The notes below the pieces were generated by a model. That model searched no databases. It was not told the origin of the DNA and was given only the letters and a program-made list of their open reading frames with translations. The position numbers were made by a program, and so were the translations under genes. A DNA stretch of 64,000 nucleotides, taken from contig NW_027184083.1 of NCBI RefSeq assembly GCF_041296385.1, positions 3,348,001 to 3,412,000 on the forward strand. Reading direction: 5' to 3'. Source of the stretch: Aphelocoma coerulescens (taxonomy: Eukaryota; Chordata; Aves; Passeriformes; Corvidae). This document shows, piece by piece, positions 52,805 through 64,000 of the stretch; position 1 is the first letter of the stretch, and every line of letters starts with the position of its first letter.

Positions 52805-54659
52805 ATGGGCGCTAAACTCTCCACAGCACAGAAGGGGGCATTTCTCCAAGTTGCGGGACTCCTTGAGGGTGGGGGGATAAGTTTTTCAAAGGGATGTTTA
52901 AAACGGTTTATTCGGTGGCTGTTTCTGCACTTCCCTCAGTGCTCTCAGGATACGGTTTTGACCGTTCCCTTTTGGAATGCCGCGGGAGAAAAACTGGCGC
53001 GATCTAATTCTGCCAAAGAGAAAGATTTCTCCTTTCTGTACTTGCAAATTAGATTGGCGTTAGCTAAAAAAAGGGAGAGGGAAGGACGAACAACCCCGAA
53101 TTCCCCAGTTGTTACCCCTAACCCGTCTCCCGAACCCGTGTCCCCTCAAACGGGCATGCTGAGGAGAGCAACCCGCGATGCGCAGGGCTGCCACCGTCTC
53201 CCTGGCTCTCCTCGGGATCCCCGGAGTCCCCGCTCAGACAGTCCCGGCCAGACTGCCCGAGGCTTATCCGGTTCCCCGGCTTCCCCAGTTGTTAGACCCC
53301 GAGTTCGGTTTGGCTATCCAGAGAGTTTAGAAAATGCCCTCCCTGCCCGAGGAGGACAAGATGGCGGGCGCCACGTGGCAGAAACCCCCTCTTGCTTTTC
53401 CCCGCGCTTTTCCACCCGAAATCCCTTTCTCCCGAGTCCCAACCCCTTTCTCCCCGACCCCTCCTACTCCCAAGCTGGTTCCACACCTCTTACCCCTCCT
53501 ACCTGTCACCAGTGCGCGCCCCCGTGCTCCTCCCCCAGAAATCGCGGTTCCATGCCCGGCTGCCACCCACTTCCTGCTTCCGGTTCCCACGCCTGTCCTT
53601 CCGGTTCCCACGGTGTCTGGCCGGAAGGGGGGGGGGCCCGAGGACCGGAACCCGGAACTGGATCCCATTCCCTCGGCCGCTCCGGTTTTTTATCAGAGGT
53701 CCCGGAGAGGAGGAACAACCCATGTCAGCTGGGAACCCCTCTCACACCAAACAATAAAGGAACTCTGCAAGGCACAGAAGGAGTTTGGGAGAGAAAGCGA
53801 ATATTTTCGTGGCCTCTTAAAGGCAAGTCTCTCCGGAGCAGTAATGACACCTTTCGATCTGCGTCAGCTTTTCTCATGCCTGCTTTCCTCGGCAGAGTTT
53901 CTGCTCTGGAAGGCAGCGTGGGAAAGGGAGCTCCGCAGACTCCTTCCAGCGCTCTTGCAAGGTTCTGATACGGCCGTTGATGCCGACAATAAGGAATTCA
54001 CATTGGACCATCTAAGCGGCGAAGCAGATTGGGCTTTGGCGCCGAAGCAAGCTCAAGGCTTGCCTTTGGAGGTTCTGCAACAGGTCAAGGAAGCGGCCAG
54101 TAAGGCATTCCTTGGTCTGAGGCCTGATGTGCCCATAGAATCCTACTCGCAGGTCCAGCAGCAACCCACTGAGTCATTCCTAAAGTTTGTGGAGAGACTA
54201 ACCCGAGCTGTAGAGTTGCAGGTCAAGCAGCCGGCGGCCAGGGAAGAGGTCATCGCAGAAATGGCTATGGTGAATGCCAACCCTCAATGCAAGGCAGCCA
54301 TCCTGAGCCTCCCCCTGGACCCCCCGCCAACCATACAGGATATGTTGGAAGTTTGTGCTGCGAAGGCACCACACCTGCAACCTACCAGCTCAGAGAGACA
54401 GCGGCCCAGAGGAACGGCCTCAGTGGGAACAGCAACGCATCGCCCTGCAGCGGACCAGAGGAGGACCACGGGCCTGAACACCAAACCACCTCCAACTGCA
54501 AACGGCCGAAAGCGAGCCCCGCCGGCCAGGAACACCTGCTTCCTATGTGACCGGCCTGGACATTGGACAAGGGACTGCCCGCTCAAGTGGCAGTTCCAGC
54601 AATTTAAAAAGGAACATGAACCTGGGGGACAGGAGGGCCAACTGCAACAAAAAAACTGA
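52805..54659 (+). pseudogene. gag: U8 gag, frameshifted at a G10 run
   Basis: Ten Gs (53627-53636). Matrix frame to 53968, capsid-nucleocapsid frame to 54659. Protein pieces match U7 by eye. Confidence 0.85.
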
Positions 54660-55516
54660 ATGGGGAGCGCGCGCCCGCCCCGCGTTGGAGTGGTGAAGAC
54701 AAAAAAGGGACGGGACGCGAGGGGGAGGGGAAACTTAGAGAGACCAAACTATCAGACACGACTTTAAAACCGGACTTGACTTCCTTTTCTGATGGTTCTT
54801 TCAGGTTGCAGCTGTTGACACCGTTCCACCTAAAGACCAAAGAGTGGCATACCGCACCGGTAAGCGCTGGTGGTGAGCTGTGGGCAGAAGACCAAGGCCC
54901 TGACAGATATGTCACTGTTGGAAATGTTACCTGCACACCACAAGAGATCGAAGTCGCTCCGGGACTAATGACATCCAGTCCCGAAGGACCTGTTCTCTTG
55001 CTGCGCTGTGTCCACCCACCTCTTTTCCTGCCCAGAGGGCAGACAGTCGCCCAGGCTATCCCTGTAGAAAGGCCACACCCAACGGTGTGTGCCACACATG
55101 TCATAGGGACAGAGAAGCCTCGGGTAGGCTGCGAGATCAACAGAGGGGAGGAAGTCCTACACCTCAGAGGGCTTCTGGACACAGGGGCAGATGTGACGAT
55201 CATTCCCACACGAGAATGGCCGGCACATTGGGAATTGCAGAACGTGGCTGGACACGTGCAAGGTGTTGGGGGCTTTCAATTGGCCAAACAGTCAAAGAGC
55301 ATCGTGCAAATCAAGGGACTGAGCGGACAATTGGCAAACATACGTCCGTTCGTATTAGACTACAAGGAACCCCTCTTGGGGAGAGACCTCATGCAGCAGT
55401 GGGGAGTCACAATTGACCTACCTGACCCCCCGAAAAATTTTTGGGTTGCGGCCACTGAAGAGCGCCCTACTCAAAAACTAAATTGGAAAACTGATCAGCC
55501 CAGCCCATTTGGGTAG
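54656..55516 (+). pseudogene. pro: U8 pro (protease), separated from pol by a 5-bp duplication
   Basis: Same lesion and same protein as U7; the duplication lies at about 55496-55505 and the TAG at 55514-55516. Confidence 0.9.
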
Positions 55517-58119
55517 AGCAGTGGTCGCTCTATGGTGAGAAGTTGAAGGCGCTCGAGAAGCTCGTGGAGGAGCAACTTGAAAAGGGGAATATCGTGGAAT
55601 CCAACAGCCCGTGGAATTCCCCTGTCTTTGTTATCAAAAAGCCTAACAAAGACAAATGGCGGCTCCTCCAGGACCTTCGTCAAATTAACAATGCTATTGA
55701 GGACATGGGCTCTCTCCAACCAGGGATGCCATCCCCAACGATGCTCCCTCAAAATTGGAATCTGGCAGTAATTGACATTAAAGACTGCTTTTTCCAAATT
55801 CCCCTGCACCCTGACGATGCCCCGCGTTTTGCCTTCTCGATTCCTGTTATCAATCGAGAAGCCCCAAGGAAAAGATACCATTGGAAGGTGTTGCCACAGG
55901 GTATGAAGAACAGCCCGACCATCTGCCAATGGTATGTCTCTTCCTTGCTTGCCCCAGTTTGCGCAGCAGCAAAAGAGGCCATCATCTTCCATTATATGGA
56001 TGATGTCCTCGTGTGTGCCCCCGACAATGACATGCTTGCCAGTGTGCTCGACCTGACAATCAATGCATTGGTTGCTGCAGGGTTCGAGCTCCAAGAGGAA
56101 AAGATTCAACGGATGCCACCTTGGAAGTACCTGGGCCTACAAATTACAAAGCGGACCATTGTGCCGCAAAAATTGGCTATCAATACCAACATCAAGACTC
56201 TGGCAGATGTCCACCAGCTGTGTGGGTCTTTAAATTGGGTGAGGCCGTGGCTGGGTCTGTCCACCGAAGACCTAGCCCCCCTTTTTGATTTACTAAAAGG
56301 GGGAGAGGAGCTTAGTTCTCCCCGGACACTCACCCCAGAGGCGCAAACAGCTCTGGAGAAGGTGCAACATCTAATGTCCACCAGGCAGGCAAGCAGGTGT
56401 AGGCCTGACTTGCCATTCAAATTCATCATCCTGGGTAATCTGCCACACTTGCACGGGGTTGTCTTCCAATGGGAAGACAACAAAAAGAAGAGCAAAAAGG
56501 ACCAGGACCGGAGGGATCCCCTCTTAATTATAGAGTGGGTATTTCTCAGTCACCATCGGTCCAAGAGGATGACACAGCCACAAGAGCTGATGGCTGAACT
56601 GATCCGGAAGGCTAGGATCCGGATCAGAGAGTTATCAGGATGTGACTTCGACTGCATCCACGTGCCAAATAGGAAAAAAATGGGCCAAATTCCTAAGGCG
56701 ATGTTGGAGAGTCTGCTTCAAGATTGTGAAGCATTGCAGTTTGCTCTGGAGGGCTACACAGGCCAAATTTCTTTGCATAGGCCAGCCCACAAAATATTCA
56801 ATTCGGAAGTTCAATTCGAATTAAATATAATAAGTGTTCGGAGCAAGGAACCTCTAAAGGCCTTGACAGTTTTTACTGACGCGTCCGGGGCGACTTGGAA
56901 AAACGCCCAAACTCAGCGGTGGGAGACTGACATCAAAGAGGTAGAAGGATCGCCTCAGGTTGCTGAGTTGGACGCAGTCGTCAGGGCTTTCGAAAGGTTC
57001 CCCGAACCCCTAAATTTGGTAACAGACTCTGCATATGTTGCAGGGGTAGTCTCCAGAGCCGAGCACGCCATTTTGCGTGAAGTCTCCAACATGGCCTTGT
57101 ATGAGTTGCTCTCAAAGTTAATAAATCTGGTCTCCCACCGAGAGCAACCATTTTACGTGTTGCACGTCAGGTCACACACGGACCTGCCCGGGTTCATCGC
57201 AGAAGGCAACAGGAGGGCAGATGCCCTCGCTGCGCCAGCTGCGATGGCCCCGACTCCAAACGTGTTTGAGCAGGCCAAAATCAGCCATCAGCTGTTCCAT
57301 CAGAACACTCCTGCCCTAGTTCGTCGATTCAATCTAAAGCACGACCAGGCCAGGGCGATTGTGGCTGCATGTCCAGAATGCCACCAGCTAGCCCTTCCTG
57401 CCATTGGTACTGGCGCAAACCCCCGTGGACTTAACAGCTGCGAAGTGTGGCAGATGGACGTGACACATGTTGCTTCATTCGGCAGAATGAAGTACGTACA
57501 TGTGTCGGTTGATACCTTCTCGGGAGCAGTTTTTGCCTCTGCCCACACAGGGGAAAAGGCTAGCGATGTCCAAAAGCACTTAGTGCAGGCAATCGCTACC
57601 CTGGGCATCCCCAAAGTCATCAAAACGGACAATGGCCCAGCGTATACGTCCAAGGAGTTCAGGAGCTTCCTGCAGCGATGGGGAATAGAACACAAGACTG
57701 GCATCCCCTATTCCCCGACAGGTCAAGCCATTGTAGAGAGGGCCCACCAAAACATCAAAAGAATGCTCCAGCGCCAGTGCTCCCCCAAAAAGCTAGAGTC
57801 ACCTGCTGTCAGGCTCTCAAAGGCATTGTTCACCCTAAATTTCCTCGACTGTGCCTTTGAGAACCTGAACCCACCAATCGTGCGGCACTTTGGGCGGTCT
57901 CAGCAGTTGCAAATGAAAGAAAGGTCTCCGGTGATGGTTAAGGACCCGGAGACTAGGGAGATACAAGGGCCTTATGAACTAGTTACCTGGGGGAAAGGGT
58001 ACGCATGTGTATCCACCCCCGAGGGCCCTAGGTGGATCCCATCAAAGTGGGTGAAACCGTGTATCTCCCAGACCGTCAGGAAGGGAGATCAAATACCCCC
58101 CAAGACCGGGGTAGGTTAG
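55495..58119 (+). pseudogene. pol: U8 pol (RT, RNase H, integrase), out of frame with pro
   Basis: It differs from U7 by APVC before YMDD, HVPNRKK in the connection (otherwise only in U4) and the normal SHTDLPG in RNase H. All polymerase and integrase motifs are present, but there is no route from pro. Confidence 0.88.
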
Positions 58120-58205
58120 TCGTGTGCCTCTCTGAGCCCCGAGCCCCAAGTTTATCCCAGTTGTTATCCCCAGTTTCAACCTCATTTTTCTAAGTTTTGT
58201 TTTAG

Positions 58206-58508
58206 TTTGGAGACATCGGAGATGGGTCCTGTGCCGTCAGCGGATGGGGATTATCCAGGTGGACTAGATCCATTCTCCGAACCGGACTGATCTTGTTTTT
58301 TATTCTCTTGGTTGTCATAATTATGTTCGGGCTGCTGAAAAAACTGCTAACCAACATGATTATGAGCTCATCCTCCCCTGCAGACATCAACCAAGCAGAG
58401 CTCCCCAAAGACTTTGAACTCGAGCCTATGGCCCAGGAGATGACATGGTTCGGGGACCTGTACCCGGACTCAGAGTACTGTCCCCAAGCCGAATTCATGT
58501 CATCTTAA
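58206..58508 (+). pseudogene. env: U8 env remnant (membrane anchor and tail)
   Basis: Met-type tail, no solo LTR; last env remnant in the window. Confidence 0.6.
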
Positions 58509-58527
58509 AAAACAAAAAAGGAGGAGA

Positions 58528-59142
58528 TGTGGGAGTGTGTTTGTTTAGTTCAGTCCAGGTCTCCCCTCTATGTTCCTTAAGTTTGGTGTACCCCAGTTGG
58601 CGCCCCCCGTATTTTATTAAAGTCACCCTATATGACAGTTTTGTCTCCTCCCAGGACCCTGTCTGTCACTCTGGCACCCCTCCCAGGCTTCTGGAAAGTT
58701 CTAGCCAGGGGGCCAGGTGACTGGTCCTGGGAAAGAAGTCCCTCCCTTCCCCTGTTACAGTTGGTTCCCTTATGTGTCCCTCGTTGTGTTTGCCGCACCC
58801 TTCTCTTCCCTGGTTGGTTACTCTGTACTCCCCCGCCTTGTCTCCCCCCCCCCCCCCCCTCCCCCATAAAATCCCCTGCACGAGACAGGCAGGTGCGCTG
58901 AGTTGGGCACCCCCTGGTGGTTGAGGTCCCCCCCGTTCGGAGGACCAATAAACTTTCTGGATTTAACCCAACTCTGAGCCTGCCTCCTTTCCTCCACCGT
59001 CTGCCTTTATTGCCGCGGTCCCTTGGAAGGACCCACGAGCCAGACCTCTGATCCCTCCGATATCAGAGGCTGGCCCCCGCAGCCTGCTGTGTCCCGAGCT
59101 GACCGGGCTGAGAGGGAACTGTTCCTAGGGGACACAAAGGCA
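58528..59142 (+). mobile_element. LTR9, shared by U8 and U9
   Basis: C16 (58844-58859), T, C5. Member of the L7-L9 subfamily. Confidence 0.9.
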
Positions 59143-59666
59143 GCTTGGCGCCCAAGCGTGGGGCTTCCCGTTCCATCGGACCCCACGGAAGGGGCGTCCT
59201 CGGCAAAGGCAGCTTGGCGCCCGGGCATGGGGCCCCGCTTCCATCGGACCCCACGGAAGGGACTGATTGTTTCGGCAAGTGCGTCATCGGGACGTCAAGC
59301 TACCCCAGCTGCAGCACGCTCCGTTTTAGTTAGCTGCGCTCCTGGGGGTGAGGACGGTAGCTTCGCCGTGCCTGCGAAGTCGTTCTCGGCGGAGGAACCG
59401 GCCGCCTGGAGCTAACCTGGACTCCAGTCAAGTAAGTATTTTTCCCCGGGGCGGGAAAAACTTGCCTCAAAGCCGGTAAAGGCTTTCGGAGGGACCAGTG
59501 TCCCCGGCTCTTGAAGAGCCGAACGCAGGACGGTCCCCGGCTCTCGAAGAGCCGAACGTAGGCTGCGCAGCCCCGGAACAAGCGCGGTTAGCTTGTCTCC
59601 AGTTGGTTTTTGGGAAAACCGGCCTTCCAGGCTTGAAGTTTAGCTCCAGACGCTGTGCTGTTGGCT
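59143..59666 (+). other. U9 5' leader
   Basis: PBS at 59146-59164, weakened donor with GT at 59432, hairpins as in U7. Confidence 0.8.
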
Positions 59667-61522
59667 ATGGGCGCTAAACTCTCCACAGCACAGAAGGGGG
59701 CATTTCTCCAAGTTGCGGGACTCCTTGAGGGTGGGGGGATAAGTTTTTCAAAGGGATGTTTAAAACGGTTTATTCGGTGGCTGTTTCTGCACTTCCCTCA
59801 GTGCTCTCAGGATACGGTTTTGACCGTTCCCTTTTGGAATGCCGCGGGAGAAAAACTGGCGCGATCTAATTCTGCCAAAGAGAAAGATTTCTCCTTTCTG
59901 TACTTGCAAATTAGATTGGCGTTAGCTAAAAAAAGGGAGAGGGAAGGACGAACAACCCCGAATTCCCCAGTTGTTACCCCTAACCCGTCTCCCGAACCCG
60001 TGTCCCCTCAAACGGGCATGCTGAGGAGAGCAACCCGCGATGCGCAGGGCTGCCACCGTCTCCCTGGCTCTCCTCGGGATCCCCGGAGTCCCCGCTCAGA
60101 CAGTCCCGGCCAGACTGCCCGAGGCTTATCCGGTTCCCCGGCTTCCCCAGTTGTTAGACCCCGAGTTCGGTTTGGCTATCCAGAGAGTTTAGAAAATGCC
60201 CTCCCTGCCCGAGGAGGACAAGATGGCGGGCGCCACGTGGCAGAAACCCCCTCTTGCTTTTCCCCGCGCTTTTCCACCCGAAATCCCTTTCTCCCGAGTC
60301 CCAACCCCTTTCTCCCCGACCCCTCCTACTCCCAAGCTGGTTCCACACCTCTTACCCCTCCTACCTGTCACCAGTGCGCGCCCCCGTGCTCCTCCCCCAG
60401 AAATCGCGGTTCCATGCCCGGCTGCCACCCACTTCCTGCTTCCGGTTCCCACGCCTGTCCTTCCGGTTCCCACGGTGTCTGGCCGGAAGGGGGGGGGGGC
60501 CCGAGGACCGGAACCCGGAACTGGATCCCATTCCCTCGGCCGCTCCGGTTTTTTATCAGAGGTCCCGGAGAGGAGGAACAACCCATGTCAGCTGGGAACC
60601 CCTCTCACACCAAACAATAAAGGAACTCTGCAAGGCACAGAAGGAGTTTGGGAGAGAAAGCGAATATTTTCGTGGCCTCTTAAAGGCAAGTCTCTCCGGA
60701 GCAGTAATGACACCTTTCGATCTGCGTCAGCTTTTCTCATGCCTGCTTTCCTCGGCAGAGTTTCTGCTCTGGAAGGCAGCGTGGGAAAGGGAGCTCCGCA
60801 GACTCCTTCCAGCGCTCTTGCAAGGTTCTGATACGGCCGTTGATGCCGACAATAAGGAATTCACATTGGACCATCTAAGCGGCGAAGCAGATTGGGCTTT
60901 GGCGCCGAAGCAAGCTCAAGGCTTGCCTTTGGAGGTTCTGCAACAGGTCAAGGAAGCGGCCAGTAAGGCATTCCTTGGTCTGAGGCCTGATGTGCCCATA
61001 GAATCCTACTCGCAGGTCCAGCAGCAACCCACTGAGTCATTCCTAAAGTTTGTGGAGAGACTAACCCGAGCTGTAGAGTTGCAGGTCAAGCAGCCGGCGG
61101 CCAGGGAAGAGGTCATCGCAGAGATGGCTATGGTGAATGCCAACCCTCAATGCAAGGCAGCCATCCTGAGCCTCCCCCTGGACCCCCCGCCAACCATACA
61201 GGATATGTTGGAAGTTTGTGCTGCGAAGGCACCACACCTGCAACCTACCAGCTCAGAGAGACAGCGGCCCAGAGGAACGGCCTCAGTGGGAACAGCAACG
61301 CATCGCCCTGCAGCGGACCAGAGGAGGACCACGGGCCTGAACACCAAACCACCTCCAACTGCAAACGGCCGAAAGCGAGCCCCGCCGGCCAGGAACACCT
61401 GCTTCCTATGTGACCGGCCTGGACATTGGACAAGGGACTGCCCGCTCAAGTGGCAGTTCCAGCAATTTAAAAAGGAACATGAACCTGGGGGACAGGAGGG
61501 CCAACTGCAACAAAAAAACTGA
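59667..61522 (+). pseudogene. gag: U9 gag, frameshifted at a G11 run
   Basis: It is MGAKLS-type like U7 and U8, but with eleven Gs (60489-60499), so the matrix frame ends at 60620 instead of after a long shifted tail. Capsid-nucleocapsid frame ends at 61522. The run length therefore changes even among the most similar units. Confidence 0.85.
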
Positions 61523-62379
61523 ATGGGGAGCGCGCGCCCGCCCCGCGTTGGAGTGGTGAAGACAAAAAAGGGACGGGACGCGAGGGGGAGGGGAAACTTA
61601 GAGAGACCAAACTATCAGACACGACTTTAAAACCGGACTTGACTTCCTTTTCTGATGGTTCTTTCAGGTTGCAGCTGTTGACACCGTTCCACCTAAAGAC
61701 CAAAGAGTGGCATACCGCACCGGTAAGCGCTGGTGGTGAGCTGTGGGCAGAAGACCAAGGCCCTGACAGATATGTCACTGTTGGAAATGTTACCTGCACA
61801 CCACAAGAGATCGAAGTCGCTCCGGGACTAATGACATCCAGTCCCGAAGGACCTGTTCTCTTGCTGCGCTGTGTCCACCCACCTCTTTTCCTGCCCAGAG
61901 GGCAGACAGTCGCCCAGGCTATCCCTGTAGAAAGGCCACACCCAACGGTGTGTGCCACACATGTCATAGGGACAGAGAAGCCTCGGGTAGGCTGCGAGAT
62001 CAACAGAGGGGAGGAAGTCCTACACCTCAGAGGGCTTCTGGACACAGGGGCAGATGTGACGATCATTCCCACACGAGAATGGCCGGCACATTGGGAATTG
62101 CAGAACGTGGCTGGACACGTGCAAGGTGTTGGGGGCTTTCAATTGGCCAAACAGTCAAAGAGCATCGTGCAAATCAAGGGACTGAGCGGACAATTGGCAA
62201 ACATACGTCCGTTCGTATTAGACTACAAGGAACCCCTCTTGGGGAGAGACCTCATGCAGCAGTGGGGAGTCACAATTGACCTACCTGACCCCCCGAAAAA
62301 TTTTTGGGTTGCGGCCACTGAAGAGCGCCCTACTCAAAAACTAAATTGGAAAACTGATCAGCCCAGCCCATTTGGGTAG
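61519..62379 (+). pseudogene. pro: U9 pro (protease), separated from pol by a 5-bp duplication
   Basis: Same protein and lesion as U7 and U8; duplication at about 62360-62369, TAG at 62377-62379. Confidence 0.9.
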
Positions 62380-64000
62380 AGCAGTGGTCGCTCTATGGTG
62401 AGAAGTTGAAGGCGCTCGAGAAGCTCGTGGAGGAGCAACTTGAAAAGGGGAATATCGTGGAATCCAACAGCCCGTGGAATTCCCCTGTCTTTGTTATCAA
62501 AAAGCCTAACAAAGACAAATGGCGGCTCCTCCAGGACCTTCGTCAAATTAACAATGCTATTGAGGACATGGGCTCTCTCCAACCAGGGATGCCATCCCCA
62601 ACGATGCTCCCTCAAAATTGGAATCTGGCAGTAATTGACATTAAAGACTGCTTTTTCCAAATTCCCCTGCACCCTGACGATGCCCCGCGTTTTGCCTTCT
62701 CGATTCCTGTTATCAATCGAGAAGCCCCAAGGAAAAGATACCATTGGAAGGTGTTGCCACAGGGTATGAAGAACAGCCCGACCATCTGCCAATGGTATGT
62801 CTCTTCCTTGCTTGCCCCAGTTCGCGCAGCAGCAAAAGAGGCCATCATCTTCCATTATATGGATGATGTCCTCGTGTGTGCCCCCGACAATGACATGCTT
62901 GCCAGTGTGCTCGACCTGACAATCAATGCATTGGTTGCTGCAGGGTTCGAGCTCCAAGAGGAAAAGATTCAACGGATGCCACCTTGGAAGTACCTGGGCC
63001 TACAAATTACAAAGCGGACCATTGTGCCGCAAAAATTGGCTATCAATACCAACATCAAGACTCTGGCAGATGTCCACCAGCTGTGTGGGTCTTTAAATTG
63101 GGTGAGGCCGTGGCTGGGTCTGTCCACCGAAGACCTAGCCCCCCTTTTTGATTTACTAAAAGGGGGAGAGGAGCTTAGTTCTCCCCGGACACTCACCCCA
63201 GAGGCGCAAACAGCTCTGGAGAAGGTGCAACATCTAATGTCCACCAGGCAGGCAAGCAGGTGTAGGCCTGACTTGCCATTCAAATTCATCATCCTGGGTA
63301 ATCTGCCACACTTGCACGGGGTTGTCTTCCAATGGGAAGACAACAAAAAGAAGAGCAAAAAGGACCAGGACCGGAGGGATCCCCTCTTAATTATAGAGTG
63401 GGTATTTCTCAGTCACCATCGGTCCAAGAGGATGACACAGCCACAAGAGCTGATGGCTGAACTGATCCGGAAGGCTAGGATCCGGATCAGAGAGTTATCA
63501 GGATGTGACTTCGACTGCATCCACGTGCCAATTAGGAAAAAAATGGGCCAAATTCCTAAGGCGATGTTGGAGAGTCTGCTTCAAGATTGTGAAGCATTGC
63601 AGTTTGCTCTGGAGGGCTACACAGGCCAAATTTCTTTGCATAGGCCAGCCCACAAAATATTCAATTCGGAAGTTCAATTCGAATTAAATATAATAAGTGT
63701 TCGGAGCAAGGAACCTCTAAAGGCCTTGACAGTTTTTACTGACGCGTCCGGGGCGACTTGGAAAAACGCCCAAACTCAGCGGTGGGAGACTGACATCAAA
63801 GAGGTAGAAGGATCGCCTCAGGTTGCTGAGTTGGACGCAGTCGTCAGGGCTTTCGAAAGGTTCCCCGAACCCCTAAATTTGGTAACAGACTCTGCATATG
63901 TTGCAGGGGTAGTCTCCAGAGCCGAGCACGCCATTTTGCGTGAAGTCTCCAACATGGCCTTGTATGAGTTGCTCTCAAAGTTAATAAATCTGGTCTCCCA
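62358..64000 (+). pseudogene. pol: U9 pol, out of frame with pro and cut by window end
   Basis: RT with YMDD and Pro after LPQGMKNS, APVR, the connection with HVPI, and the first RNase H acidic residues are visible before the window stops within RNase H. Confidence 0.87.

Larger units (their letters stand above)
1..64000 (+). mobile_element. Head-to-tail tandem array of an env-deleted class II endogenous retrovirus
   Basis: The same LTR-gag-pro-pol-env remnant module recurs in direct orientation across the whole window. Units start at the LTR 5' edge: 2524, 9941, 16803, 23663, 30526, 37940, 44803, 51666 and 58528. Spacings are 7417, 6862, 6860, 6863, 7414, 6863, 6863 and 6862 bp. Only one LTR lies between successive internal regions, so these are not separate proviruses with two LTRs and target duplications each. 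Known routes to this layout are unequal recombination between the LTRs of sister proviruses, followed by repeated unequal crossing-over; a concatemeric origin is the alternative. Unit-specific substitutions and indels argue against one read segment copied by mistake, but true copy number beyond the window cannot be judged. Confidence 0.96.

Noticed and set aside
16600..58340. Met/Thr difference in the env tail plus solo LTR as proof of recombination
   Set aside because: All four combinations occur, but the change is C/T at a CpG and could have recurred by deamination, so I rely on the 5-bp duplication instead.
1..64000. CRISPR array, plasmid or phage interpretation of the regular repeats
   Set aside because: The repeat unit is a 6.9-kb retrovirus with polyadenylation signals, eukaryotic splice sites and a tRNA-Lys PBS; no short repeat-spacer pattern, ribosome binding sites or bacterial genes.

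Overview
The window is vertebrate, very probably bird, genomic DNA made entirely of one endogenous retrovirus (ERV) repeated head to tail. I see no host gene, RNA gene, CRISPR array or bacterial signal. The bird assignment rests on a class II (betaretrovirus-like, 'ERVK-type') Gag-Pro-Pol of the kind common in bird genomes, a lysine-tRNA-type primer binding site, and an ERVL-like solo LTR with a 5-bp target duplication. It is an inference, not a proof.

Layout: the window opens inside pol of a first unit (U0, 1-2523). Eight complete units follow: U1 2524-9940, U2 9941-16802, U3 16803-23662, U4 23663-30525, U5 30526-37939, U6 37940-44802, U7 44803-51665 and U8 51666-58527. A ninth (U9, 58528-64000) is cut by the window end. 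Adjacent units share a single LTR, giving LTR-internal-LTR-internal and so on. The period is about 6.86 kb, or 7.41 kb where a 551-bp foreign solo LTR is inserted (end of U0, U1 and U5). No host flank appears anywhere.

Each unit reads in order: LTR of about 615 bp (poly-C run, TATA-like box, AATAAA); a leader of about 520 bp (tRNA-Lys-type PBS inside a 69-bp tandem duplication, a short uORF, a splice donor, a cluster of hairpins); gag; an A AAA AAC slippery site; a fused pro-pol frame; a splice acceptor; a remnant of env reduced to the membrane anchor and tail; a polypurine tract; and the next LTR. Gag would supply the particle shell, Pro-Pol the protease, reverse transcriptase, RNase H and integrase. 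With no Env surface subunit, any activity would be intracellular or dependent on help in trans.

The units are nearly identical but not interchangeable. A G-run in gag is 10, 11 or 12 bases long, and only 12 (U4, U5) keeps Gag in one frame. A 5-bp duplication splits pro from pol in U3, U7, U8 and U9, and U3 also has a stop there. Pro-pol is uninterrupted in U1, U2, U4, U5 and U6, so only U4 and U5 keep both long frames. Markers are shuffled among units, and U6 looks chimeric, which points to expansion by unequal crossing-over with continuing gene conversion.
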